A stretch of 19,445 nucleotides of DNA from Dehalococcoidia bacterium. GTDB lineage: Bacteria > Chloroflexota > Dehalococcoidia > Tepidiformales > Tepidiformaceae. The DNA is taken from the NCBI GenBank assembly GCA_007126855.1, contig SLAK01000457.1, positions 1 through 19,445 on the forward strand, given 5' to 3'. Below are positions 1-6,654 of the stretch, piece by piece. A program made the position numbers and the translations under genes. The notes under the pieces were generated by a model, which was not told where the DNA came from, did no database searches, and saw only the letters and a program-made list of their open reading frames with translations. Each line of letters begins with the position of its first letter. Positions within the stretch are counted from its first letter, which is position 1.

Positions 1-369
1 GAGGTCTCGGGCGATCTGCGCGGCGCGCATCTCTGCTTCGAGCTCGGGGTCGAGTTCGAGCCCGCCCTCTTCGCCGAGCAGAGAGAAGTTCCCGCCGGAG
101 ATGATGTCGACCTCCGGGTCGGCGGTTTCGGTTTCCTGGCGCTGGATCAGGCGCTGCACGGCCGTATTGCCGTGGCTGCGCTGGAGTGCGAGGAGGCCGC
201 GCGCCAACGATGGCGACACACGGGCACCCCCAGGTGTCCGCAGCCCGGTACGCGGAAGCCGGGCCAACCACTGTGGGGCACTGGCTGCCTGCTTCGGCGG
301 GCGCGCTGAACTCCGGGCGCTTCCTGGCCCGCGTTCACGCAAAGGGGCGTTCTGGCGCTGGTGTCCCAT
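1..369 (-). CDS. Partial protein with LQRxxGNxxVQRL motif (N-terminal part, cut at left edge)
   Basis: An open minus-strand frame runs from an ATG at 367-369 off the left edge, giving 123 residues with no stop and a strong bias for G/C at third codon positions. Residues after about 60 read LLALQRSHGNTAVQRLIQRQ, followed by an acidic stretch rich in Glu and Asp. Known context: LQRxxGNxxVQRL segments occur near the N terminus of many bacterial proteins carrying the DUF4157 (eCIS core) domain, which are often encoded near extracellular contractile injection systems; here the domain itself would lie outside the window. The first ~60 residues are basic, low in hydrophobics and probably disordered. 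The gene is divergent from the MFS transporter, with about 140 bases between starts. No clear ribosome binding site precedes the ATG, so the start is uncertain; GTG 219-217 is an alternative. The call rests on motif recognition and frame quality only. Confidence 0.5.
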   Translation of the reverse strand, partial: MGHQRQNAPLRERGPGSARSSARPPKQAASAPQWLARLPRTGLRTPGGARVSPSLARGLLALQRSHGNTAVQRLIQRQETETADPEVDIISGGNFSLLGEEGGLELDPELEAEMRAAQIARDL

Positions 370-512
370 GGCGCACCCCGGCCCGCGCGATCGGCCGAGC
401 GGCGGTGTCGCAACCGGCGGGCGGATGCAGTGTACACCGGGGTCAAGGTATCGGGGCGGACTGTCCACTGGCCTCTACCCATACGAACCTGCTTCGGGTA
501 TCTTGCCCCATC

Positions 513-1934
513 GTGAGCGAAAGCGAGGGAACGGCACCGGTTGGCGCCGCGGCCGCACAGGCGGCCAACCTGGCGCGACAGATATCGATCCGCGATGTGG
601 GCGCGGGGCCGCTGACGCTGTTGTTCATCCTGAACATGGTGGATGAATTTGACCGCGCGGTGCTGGCGGTCGCGATGGACTCGATCCGGGCAGAATTTGG
701 GCTTACGGACACGACGGTGGGGTTGCTTCCGCTGGCGGTGGTATTCATCACGGGTGTGCTGGCGCTTCCGGCGGGGAACTGGGCTGACCGGTGGTCGCGG
801 AAGGGCATCCTGGCTGGGGGTGCGCTTGTATGGGGGACGGCCGGGCTGCTGGCAGCGGCGGCGCAAAGCTTCATCCAGCTCTTCCTGACACGGGCGATGC
901 TGGGAGCGGGCCAGGGGACCATCGGGCCGACGCACGGGAGTCTGCTTTCCGATTACTATCCGGTGAGCATCCGGGGACGGGTGCTGGGCTATCACCGGGC
1001 GGCGAGCCCGCTCGGGCAGGTACTGGGCGCGGTGATCGGCGGGGTGATCATCGCGACGGCGGGCTGGCGCTGGGGATTTGTGGCGGCGGCGATCCCGGGG
1101 CTGATCTTCGGGATGCTGGCGTTGAAGCTGCGGGAGCCCAAACAGGGCGAAGCGGACCTGAAGGAGGCGGCGACCACGAACCCGCTGCTGAAGGAGTTTC
1201 TTGCGTCCCCGGAGGATCGGTGGGGCTTTTTCCAGAGCCTGGGGAGCATCTGGAGGAACAAAACGCTGCGCTACCTGATCCTGGTGAACGCGGCGTTCGG
1301 GTTCATGCTGGTGGGGGTGGTGTTCTGGATCCCGGCGTTCTTCGAGCGGCACTACGATTACAGCCAGCAGAATGCGGCGCTGGCGCTGGCGGCGCTGGCC
1401 TTCGCGGCGTTCATCGGCACGTGGTATGGGGGGCCGGTGGCGGACCGCTTGCTGCAGAAGGGTTTCACCTTCCTGGCGCAGGTGGGGCTGGTGGCGGTCA
1501 TCCTGCTGACAGTGATGTGGACGGCGGCGTTCGCCTCACCGACGGGTGAAGTGGCCATCGCGTTCCTGTTTGTCTCGGCCTTCGTGGTGTCGCTGGGCAT
1601 CCCGGGGGTCATCAACATTGTTGCCGCGGCATCGCCGCCGCATATCCGCGCGCAGGCCTTCGCGGCGTTCCAGCTCGCGCTGGCGGTGTGCGGGGCGGCG
1701 CTGGCGCCGGTGATCGTGGGTTTCATCTCGGAGTTCTCGCAATCGAACTTCGACATGAGCCGCGGGGAAGGGCTCCAGGTGGGGTTGATTGCGGCAACGC
1801 TGGGCGCCGGCATCGTCGGGTCGTGGATGATGTTCCTGGCAACGCGCCATGCCGCGGCTGACGTGCAGCGGACGATGACCGAGTTCCTGGAGAAGCAGGC
1901 CGAGCGGGCGCGCCGGAAGGCGGAGTCGGGATAG
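513..1934 (+). CDS. MFS transporter
   Basis: This is a 12-helix-type major facilitator superfamily permease of about 473 residues in the cytoplasmic membrane. After a soluble N-terminal tail of about 28 residues come successive hydrophobic helices. The loop after helix 2 reads GNWADRWSRKG, which fits MFS motif A (GxxxDRxxRk). A longer hydrophilic stretch near residues 210-250 is the usual central loop between the two six-helix halves, and the C terminus is a charged helix (FLEKQAERARRKAESG). I chose GTG at 513: the only earlier ATG codons in frame lie in sequence that looks non-coding, and the first downstream ATG falls inside helix 1. The substrate cannot be read from the sequence; the pattern resembles Spinster-like and sugar-phosphate/organic-anion MFS groups, with no firm choice. 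It lies on the same strand as the oxidoreductase that follows after 106 bases. Confidence 0.85.
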   Translation: MSESEGTAPVGAAAAQAANLARQISIRDVGAGPLTLLFILNMVDEFDRAVLAVAMDSIRAEFGLTDTTVGLLPLAVVFITGVLALPAGNWADRWSRKGILAGGALVWGTAGLLAAAAQSFIQLFLTRAMLGAGQGTIGPTHGSLLSDYYPVSIRGRVLGYHRAASPLGQVLGAVIGGVIIATAGWRWGFVAAAIPGLIFGMLALKLREPKQGEADLKEAATTNPLLKEFLASPEDRWGFFQSLGSIWRNKTLRYLILVNAAFGFMLVGVVFWIPAFFERHYDYSQQNAALALAALAFAAFIGTWYGGPVADRLLQKGFTFLAQVGLVAVILLTVMWTAAFASPTGEVAIAFLFVSAFVVSLGIPGVINIVAAASPPHIRAQAFAAFQLALAVCGAALAPVIVGFISEFSQSNFDMSRGEGLQVGLIAATLGAGIVGSWMMFLATRHAAADVQRTMTEFLEKQAERARRKAESG

Positions 1935-1987
1935 CACGGCGAGCCGTCTCTGGTGGCGCATGCAAGTCATTTCGCGGCGTGCAGCCG

Positions 1988-2001
1988 ACGGCGCGCGCCG
2001 T
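1988..2001. promoter_or_regulatory. 14-bp perfect palindrome upstream of the luciferase-like gene
   Basis: ACGGCGCGCGCCGT is fully self-complementary and lies 39 bases before the ATG of the downstream oxidoreductase. A TAGGAT box that could serve as a -10 element follows at 2002-2007, but no convincing -35 is seen. It could be an operator, or the stem of a weak terminator for the MFS gene; there is no T-run. Confidence 0.25.
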
Positions 2002-2040
2002 TAGGATACCGGCACCACACAGGGGACCGGAGGTACTGCG

Positions 2041-2880
2041 ATGAAATTTGGCGTGCAGATGTTTTCCACCGACTATGCGATCCCGCCGCACGAGCTTGGG
2101 AAGGCGGCAGAGGACCTGGGCTTCGAATCGATATTCTTCCCGGAGCACACGCACATCCCGGCGAGCCGAAACTCGCCGTGGCCGGGCGGCGCTGAACTGC
2201 CGCAGGAGTACTGGCACACGCTCGATCCCTTTGTGGCGCTGGGCGCAGTGGCCGCGGTGACGAAGGACATCAAGCTGGGGACGGGCATCTGCCTGGTGAT
2301 CGAGCGCGACCCGATCACGCTGGCCAAGGAGGTGGCGAGCCTGGACCACCTTTCCGGCGGGCGGGTGCTGTTTGGCATCGGCGGCGGCTGGAACCTGGAG
2401 GAGATGGAGAACCACGGGACAAAGCCTTCGCTGCGATGGAAGATCATGCGCGAGCGGATCCTGGCGATGAAAGCGATCTGGACGGAGGACGAGGCGGAGT
2501 ACCATGGCGAGTTCGTGGACTTCGACCCGATCTGGGCGTGGCCGAAGCCGGTGCAGAAGCCGCACCCGCCGGTGCTGGTGGGCGGCGACGGGCCGCGGAC
2601 GCTGGACCGGGTGGCGGAGTACGGCGACGGGTGGATCCCGATCGGTGGGCGGCTGACGGACCTGGAGGAAAAGATTGGGCGGCTCCGGCAGATGGCGAAA
2701 GACGCGGGCCGGCCGCAGCCGAGCGTGAGCATCTTTGGTGTACCGGCGAAGGAAGAGGTGATCGAGGGATACGAAGCCGCCGGGGTGGACCGCATTATCT
2801 TTGGGCTACCGCCGGCGCCGGCGGAGACGGTGGTGCCGGTGCTGGAGCGGCGCGGGGAGCTGATCAAGGCGCGGGTATAG
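2041..2880 (+). CDS. LLM-class (luciferase-like) F420-dependent oxidoreductase
   Basis: A 279-residue TIM-barrel flavin/F420 oxidoreductase of the bacterial-luciferase superfamily, closest by eye to the 'LLM class F420-dependent oxidoreductase' group. Family-typical segments are the N-terminal strand MKFGVQMFSTDY, the GLGFESIFFPEHTH-like region (here DLGFESIFFPEHTH), IKLGTGICLVIERDP, and LFGIGGGWNLEEMENHG, which forms part of the cofactor pocket. PHPPVLVGGDGPRTLDRVAEYGDGW is the usual late-barrel segment (quoted here in parts: PPVLVGGDGP and AEYGDGW). Length is normal for the short form of the family. The ATG is supported by GGAGGT at 2029-2034, six bases upstream. The substrate is unknown; members reduce or oxidise diverse organics with F420 or FMN. 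Its stop is nine bases from the stop of the convergent methyltransferase gene. Confidence 0.88.
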   Translation: MKFGVQMFSTDYAIPPHELGKAAEDLGFESIFFPEHTHIPASRNSPWPGGAELPQEYWHTLDPFVALGAVAAVTKDIKLGTGICLVIERDPITLAKEVASLDHLSGGRVLFGIGGGWNLEEMENHGTKPSLRWKIMRERILAMKAIWTEDEAEYHGEFVDFDPIWAWPKPVQKPHPPVLVGGDGPRTLDRVAEYGDGWIPIGGRLTDLEEKIGRLRQMAKDAGRPQPSVSIFGVPAKEEVIEGYEAAGVDRIIFGLPPAPAETVVPVLERRGELIKARV

Positions 2881-2889
2881 TCCACCCCC

Positions 2890-3690
2890 TCACGGCGCAG
2901 GGCAGGAACCCCCGTTAGCCTGGCGAAACAGCTCCAGCCATTGAGCGGGGCTTAGCTCGGATGGCCTGGCGTTGCGTTCGATGCCGAGCCGCAGTGCGGA
3001 GCGCTGGAAGGCGCGATCGCGTAGCACACCGCGCAGGTTCTGCCGGACCGTGTGGCGGCCGCCGCCGAACCCGGTGCGGACAAAGCGTTCGAAGCGGGGC
3101 CAGTCGCCGGGGCTTACGAGCGGCTGCGGGCGCCGGACGGCCACCAGGAGCGCGCAATCGACCGAGGGCTGCGGGAGGAAGTCGGTCCGGCGCAGGGCCA
3201 GGGCTATGTCGATCTCCCAGAGGGCATGGGCCAGGACGGCGACGACGCTCGACGGGCCGGCGCCGGCCCAGTGGAGGGCGGCATCGCGCTGGAGGACCAG
3301 GCAGGCGCGCTGCGGGGGGCGCTCGCCGAAAAGGACAGTGCGCAGAAGCTCGGCGGTGAGGCTGAATGGCGGGTTGGCGACGAAGGCGTAGGGTTCACGC
3401 GGCAAACGGAAGGACCGGATGTCGCCCAGGACGGGCGTAACCCGGGGTTCGTCGTCGGAGCGGCGCCGGAGCCGATCCCAGAGCTGGCGGTCGCGCTCGA
3501 CGGCGATGATACGGGAGGCCACAGGGAGCAGCGCCCCGGTGAGGATACCATCGCCGGCGCCCGCTTCGACGACGAGGCAGGGAGGAGCCAGGCCGGTATG
3601 CGCGACGATGCGGCGCGCGACGCGGGCATTGCGCAGGCGGTGGTAGGACAGGGAGGTTCGGACCGCGGAGCGGCGCGTTCGAGCTGGCAT
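2890..3690 (-). CDS. Erm/KsgA-family rRNA adenine N6-methyltransferase
   Basis: A SAM-dependent methyltransferase expected to methylate adenine in rRNA. In order: a basic N terminus, the segment TSLSYHRLRNARVARRIV (the Erm/KsgA QNFLxD-like entry helix, here with QNF replaced), motif I VVEAGAGDGILT, acidic motif II VERD, a DIRSF motif III, catalytic motif IV ANPPFSLTAELL, and the late FLPQPSVDCALL segment shared by Erm and KsgA. The NPPF catalytic motif and the basic start fit actinobacterial-type Erm (23S A2058 methyltransferase, macrolide-lincosamide resistance) better than KsgA, whose motif is usually NLPY; this is inference, and a KsgA paralog is possible. Starts at 3690, 3705 and 3738 share the frame. 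I prefer 3690 because an AGGTCG lies just upstream and the protein core begins soon after; 3705 has an AGGG at good spacing. A hairpin just upstream could affect initiation. Confidence 0.75.
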   Translation of the reverse strand: MPARTRRSAVRTSLSYHRLRNARVARRIVAHTGLAPPCLVVEAGAGDGILTGALLPVASRIIAVERDRQLWDRLRRRSDDEPRVTPVLGDIRSFRLPREPYAFVANPPFSLTAELLRTVLFGERPPQRACLVLQRDAALHWAGAGPSSVVAVLAHALWEIDIALALRRTDFLPQPSVDCALLVAVRRPQPLVSPGDWPRFERFVRTGFGGGRHTVRQNLRGVLRDRAFQRSALRLGIERNARPSELSPAQWLELFRQANGGSCPAP

Positions 3691-3706
3691 GCAAGCGACC
3701 TGCATA

Positions 3707-3735
3707 CCACGTGCCCTGGCCGGGCAGACACGTGG
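3707..3735 (-). promoter_or_regulatory. Bulged hairpin in front of the methyltransferase start
   Basis: On the minus strand CCACGT, a four-base bulge, GCCC, a five-base loop, GGGC and ACGTGG can fold into a 10-bp bulged hairpin. Its 3' arm contains the AGGG that would serve as ribosome binding site for the ATG at 3705-3703. Erm genes elsewhere are often controlled by leader attenuation, so a hairpin hiding the start region is suggestive. No leader peptide was identified. Confidence 0.3.
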
Positions 3736-3785
3736 CAATAGGCGCCCCGGCTACATGTGCAGGGCGCGGGGCGCGATGCGGCGGG

Positions 3786-3803
3786 ACACCGGTGAACCGG
3801 TGT
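3786..3803. promoter_or_regulatory. 18-bp inverted repeat, possible operator
   Basis: ACACCGGT-GA-ACCGGTGT is a perfect 8-bp inverted repeat with a two-base spacer, the shape of a dimeric regulator site. It lies about 95 bases upstream of the methyltransferase ATG (minus strand) and about 200 bases upstream of the zinc-ribbon gene (plus strand), so either could be the target. The rest of the 3739-4005 gap shows no convincing gene. Confidence 0.35.
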
Positions 3804-4005
3804 TAACGCAAGCGCAGGGCCATTCGTGTCGTGCCAGCCGACATGTTCGTGAGGGTAGCGGTGGGCGGGAAGCGGGGTCAATTGCGGGCAGCCAGGGTAG
3901 GCGCGGACACTTTTCCGAGAGTTTACTGCGCAGGCATTGGGGTTTTGCAGGAGGCGCGCATACTCACGGGAGGCGGGGCAGAATCTTTTTCGGGGTGGGG
4001 TCTCG

Positions 4006-4203
4006 ATGGGGTGCGAAGCGACCGAACCGACCGTGATTTGTGCCTGGTGTGAGGAAGTGCTGGTGAGCGGCGGGGAGTCGATTTCGCACGGGATCTGCGA
4101 GGCTTGCGCCGACGAGCTGGTTGACCAGATACAGCGGTTGAAGCGTCCCGGCCCGGCGGACCGAAGCACTGGACTGACTGCGCATATTCCGCCGGGCTGC
4201 TGA
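4006..4203 (+). CDS. Small CxxC-x15-CxxC zinc-ribbon-like protein
   Basis: A 65-residue protein with Cys12-x2-Cys15 (ICAWC) and Cys31-x2-Cys34 (SHGICEAC), a likely four-Cys zinc site, followed by the amphipathic helix ADELVDQIQRLKR and a polar tail. The ICAWC...SHGIC pattern resembles a short zinc-ribbon seen attached to PAS/GGDEF/histidine-kinase proteins and as small orphan proteins in several environmental phyla; that comparison is from memory. Start: the in-frame ATG at 4006 is preceded by GGGGTGGGG (3992-4000), whereas upstream in-frame sequence is unlike protein. It stands alone between a divergent methyltransferase and a convergent gpmA. The function is unknown; an adaptor or regulatory role is possible but not shown. 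Confidence 0.65.
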   Translation: MGCEATEPTVICAWCEEVLVSGGESISHGICEACADELVDQIQRLKRPGPADRSTGLTAHIPPGC

Positions 4204-4251
4204 CCAATAGCGTCGTGGATCGGCGCCGGTGCGCCCGGGGGCAGCTGAGCA

Positions 4252-4995
4252 TCAGCCGGCCTGGCGTGCGACGGCCTCCGCTGCCGCTTTGGCGGCCTCT
4301 TCGTCGCCCAGGTAGCGAGAGGCGATGGGACGCATATCGTCGTCGAGTTCGTAGACAAGCGGGATGCCCGTAGGGATATTGAGGCCGGGGATGTCTTCGT
4401 CGGAGATGTCATCCAGATGCTTCACGAGCGCCCGGAGGCTGTTCCCGTGGGCGGCGATGATGGGGGTATGGCCGGCACGCAGGTCGGGCACGATGGCGTC
4501 GTACCAGTAGGGCAGCATGCGGACGACCACATCCTTCAGGCACTCGGTTGGTGGCAGCAGGTCCGGTGGCAGGTCGCGGTAGCGGATGTCGTGGCGCGGG
4601 TGGCGCGCGTCGCTTTCCTCGAGCGGGGGCGGGGGGACGTCGTAGCTGCGGCGCCAGGCGAAGACCTGGTCGGGGCCGTACTGGTCGGCCATTTCCTTCT
4701 TGTTGAGACCCTGGAGGGCGCCGTAGTGGCGTTCGTTGAGCCGCCAGGAGCGGCGGACGGGGAGCCAGGGGCGGCCCATTTCTTCGAGGGTGACGTTGAG
4801 TGTGGCGATGGCGCGGACGAGGACGGAGGTGTGGGCGATAGTGATGTCGATGTCCTCGGCCTTGAGGAGCTGACCGGCGGAGCGTGCTTCTTCGGCGCCG
4901 GTATCGGTGAGAGGGACATCGGTCCAGCCGGTGAAGCGGTTATCGCGGTTCCAGGTGCTTTCGCCGTGACGGAGGAGCACAAGGGTGCTGGGCAT
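4252..4995 (-). CDS. gpmA: 2,3-bisphosphoglycerate-dependent phosphoglycerate mutase
   Basis: A 247-residue cytosolic glycolytic enzyme interconverting 3- and 2-phosphoglycerate through a phosphohistidine. Visible features are the N-terminal LLRHGESTWN (catalytic His10, Arg9), the FTGWTDVPLT substrate loop, LNERHYGALQG (Glu88 as proton donor/acceptor), the second catalytic AAHGNSLRAL (His183), and the dPGM-specific C-terminal NIPTGIPLVYEL. Length matches the family. The ATG at 4993-4995 follows AAGGAG six bases upstream. It is downstream of orn on the same strand, but the 253-base gap contains its own structural signals, so an independent promoter is likely. Small differences from the model, such as TIAHTSVLVRA rather than the usual YTSVLKRA, do not touch catalytic residues. 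Confidence 0.93.
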   Translation of the reverse strand: MPSTLVLLRHGESTWNRDNRFTGWTDVPLTDTGAEEARSAGQLLKAEDIDITIAHTSVLVRAIATLNVTLEEMGRPWLPVRRSWRLNERHYGALQGLNKKEMADQYGPDQVFAWRRSYDVPPPPLEESDARHPRHDIRYRDLPPDLLPPTECLKDVVVRMLPYWYDAIVPDLRAGHTPIIAAHGNSLRALVKHLDDISDEDIPGLNIPTGIPLVYELDDDMRPIASRYLGDEEAAKAAAEAVARQAG

Positions 4996-5080
4996 GGGCG
5001 GCTCCTTGGGAGAGTGGCTTTGCGCCCAGTCTACCGGCGAAACAACGATGAAAACGAGCCCACACAGGGTTGACGATAAT

Positions 5081-5089
5081 TGCTATACT
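5081..5089 (+). promoter_or_regulatory. Extended -10 promoter element in orn-gpmA gap
   Basis: TGC-TATACT matches the TGnTATAAT extended -10 consensus at 5 of 6 hexamer positions. A TTGACG is nearby at 5070-5075 but only 8 bases away, too close to act as its -35. The predicted start point, near 5096, falls exactly at the beginning of the 12-bp inverted repeat described next. Confidence 0.35.
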
Positions 5090-5095
5090 CTGAGC

Positions 5096-5184
5096 GGTGG
5101 GCGGGCGCGCACTCGCAGAGCTTCCCTCCGCCCTGCATTTGCTTCCCTACCTGATTTCCCTCCGCGCGCCCGCCCCTGCCTTTT
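5096..5184 (+). ncRNA. Candidate small structured RNA with 12-bp closing stem
   Basis: GGGCGGGCGCGC (5099-5110) is perfectly complementary to GCGCGCCCGCCC (5164-5175), enclosing a 53-base pyrimidine-rich interior, and a short T-run (5181-5184) follows. No ORF in the segment looks real. The strand is inferred from the adjacent TGCTATACT box and could be wrong: on the minus strand it would be in the orn-gpmA spacer or the gpmA leader. I do not recognise it as 6S, SRP, tmRNA or RNase P RNA. Confidence 0.28.
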
Positions 5185-5248
5185 CTCCGGCCTTCAATGC
5201 TTCCCTTAGTAGTTCTTACGGCGGACAGTTGCGTCCGGATCTCCCGGA

Positions 5249-5806
5249 TCAGGAATTTTTTCTGAAGACGTGCTCGCGATAGTAGCGGAGTTCGGCGAGC
5301 GATTCGTGGATATCGCTGAGGGCGCGGTGCGCTTCGCGCTTCTGCGGAATGGGCACTCCGGGGTACCAGCGGCGGACGAGCTCCTTGAGGGTTGAGACAT
5401 CGATGTTGCGGTAATGCAGGTGGGCGTGGAGCCGGGGCATGTGGGCGGCCAGGAAGGCACGGTCCAGGTGGACGGAGTTGCCGCAAAGGGGCGACTGCCC
5501 CGCTGGCGTGAGGGGCTGGAGGAATTCCAGGACTTCGCGTTCGGCCTCTTCCAGGGAGACGGAGGACTGGCGGACGCGTCCGGTGAGGCCCGATTCGCCG
5601 TGGTGTTTGGTGTTCCATTCGTCCATGGCGGCGAGGACGGATTCGGGCTGGTGGACAACGATGTCCGGCCCTTCGGCGATCTCGTTGAGGTCGCCATCGG
5701 TGACAATGACGGCGATTTCGAGGACGGCGCAGGATGCGGGGTCGAGCCCGGACATTTCCATGTCGATCCACACGAGCGGGGCCGGGGGTTCGTTGGCGTT
5801 GGTCAC
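5249..5806 (-). CDS. orn: Oligoribonuclease (DEDDh 3'-5' exonuclease)
   Basis: A 185-residue cytosolic exonuclease that degrades RNA oligomers of two to five nucleotides, finishing mRNA decay and pGpG turnover. The DEDDh catalytic set is complete: Asp15 and Glu17 in LVWIDMEMSGLD, Asp115 in CGNSVHLDRAFL, and His160 with Asp165 in EAHRALSDIHESL. Orn-specific segments are IDVSTLKELVRRWYP and RYYREHVF near the C terminus, and the length is typical. The start codon is GTG (5804-5806); no ATG in frame precedes the catalytic Asp15. No strong ribosome binding site is visible. It is 73 bases downstream of vapC on the same strand. Confidence 0.93.
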   Translation of the reverse strand: MTNANEPPAPLVWIDMEMSGLDPASCAVLEIAVIVTDGDLNEIAEGPDIVVHQPESVLAAMDEWNTKHHGESGLTGRVRQSSVSLEEAEREVLEFLQPLTPAGQSPLCGNSVHLDRAFLAAHMPRLHAHLHYRNIDVSTLKELVRRWYPGVPIPQKREAHRALSDIHESLAELRYYREHVFRKNS

Positions 5807-5879
5807 GGGTGCATTGTGGCTGGAGACGTGGGTGGAGGTCGAATAGGGACTCGACTTCCGGTTACACCACGCCGCTCCG

Positions 5880-6260
5880 CTAATACGGGCTGGTCAAGTC
5901 AGCGAACATTGGAAAGTGTTTGACGTTGGGCGTCCAGAGTTGCGCCTGAAACTGCTCTGCTGTTGCCGCGATTACGTAGTCCACGGGGTCGACTCCCGGG
6001 TGTGATCTGAGGTAAGCCCGGGCGAGCAGACCGGCACGCTCCGCGATAGCATCATCGACCGCTATCCAGTGCAGTGAGCGAAGCAACTCCCTTGTCGCGG
6101 CTTCCTCGTCGGCCCGCATCCCTGCGAGAACCTCAACCTTGGTCAAGACCGATGCAGCCAGGCGTTCGCCGGCGGCGGCAGACTGGCTCAGTGCGTCGCG
6201 GGCTCGAGCTTCACCACGAAGGTGGTCGATGAGCACTGAGGTATCGACAATGATCGTCAT
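5880..6260 (-). CDS. vapC: VapC-type PIN-domain toxin
   Basis: A 126-residue PIN-domain ribonuclease, toxin half of a type II module; family members cleave tRNA or rRNA when the antitoxin is lost. Metal-binding acidic residues expected for PIN are present: Asp6 in IIVDTSVLIDHLR, Glu43 in TKVEVLAGMR, and Asp91/Asp94 in VDPVDYVIAATA, with the late TPNVKHFPMF segment that usually holds the final polar residue (Asn112). Its ATG overlaps the stop of the preceding antitoxin by one base (TGATG), indicating coupled translation. The pair looks slightly less G+C-rich than its neighbours, consistent with transfer but not proof. The RNA target cannot be told from sequence. Confidence 0.88.
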   Translation of the reverse strand: MTIIVDTSVLIDHLRGEARARDALSQSAAAGERLAASVLTKVEVLAGMRADEEAATRELLRSLHWIAVDDAIAERAGLLARAYLRSHPGVDPVDYVIAATAEQFQAQLWTPNVKHFPMFADLTSPY

Positions 6261-6511
6261 CAGCGGTTCAGCCTTGAGGCCATGCCGCGACGCAGCTCTT
6301 CTACGTATGCCGCTCCGTCGTCGGGCCGGTCTGTCCAGGAGCCGAAGCTTGCTTCCAGAGCACTGAGCACGTCCTGCGCGATCTGGTTACCGTAGGTCCG
6401 GTCAAGCGCGCGCTGAACGAGCTCATCGATTCCCAGGCCACTGCGGCGCGCCTCCGCTTGCAGCCGTTCGTACTGTTCGTCCGACAGCGTGATCTGCGTA
6501 CGGTGACCCAT
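6260..6511 (-). CDS. VapB-like ribbon-helix-helix antitoxin
   Basis: An 83-residue protein whose N terminus, RTQITLSDEQYERLQAEARR followed by GLGIDELVQRALDRTYG, fits a ribbon-helix-helix fold (one strand, two helices) that binds operator DNA as a dimer. The C-terminal half, with SFGSWTDRPDDGAAYVEELR, is the kind of flexible segment that wraps the PIN toxin. It overlaps vapC by one base. No ribosome binding site precedes the ATG, and a TAGACT box ends only about six bases before it, so the message might be leaderless. Autorepression by the toxin-antitoxin complex is typical of the family. Confidence 0.8.
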   Translation of the reverse strand: MGHRTQITLSDEQYERLQAEARRSGLGIDELVQRALDRTYGNQIAQDVLSALEASFGSWTDRPDDGAAYVEELRRGMASRLNR

Positions 6512-6654
6512 GACGCAAGTCTACACGAGCATTGCTGCCCTGACGCCATATGTAGCGTTCGACGGTCGCAATGTCGGGCGGTGTTGGTGTAGCGTTCCGA
6601 GCACATGCCGGGTGCGTGGCGATGAGCGGCACGCACCCTCCTGGAGTTCGACAC

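Noticed and set aside
186..512. 5' extension of the MFS frame to ATG 186
   Set aside because: The extra 109 residues lack membrane or family character and overlap the divergent left-edge gene, so GTG 513 was preferred.
147..1352. 401-codon minus-strand frame opposite the MFS gene
   Set aside because: Low-complexity Arg/Pro/His composition, typical of a shadow frame. The real minus-strand gene at the left edge is in a different frame.
5099..5175. SRP RNA (4.5S) on the minus strand of the orn-gpmA gap
   Set aside because: TCAGGT and GGGAAGCA fragments are reminiscent, but the GGAA-tetraloop hairpin of the conserved domain is missing.
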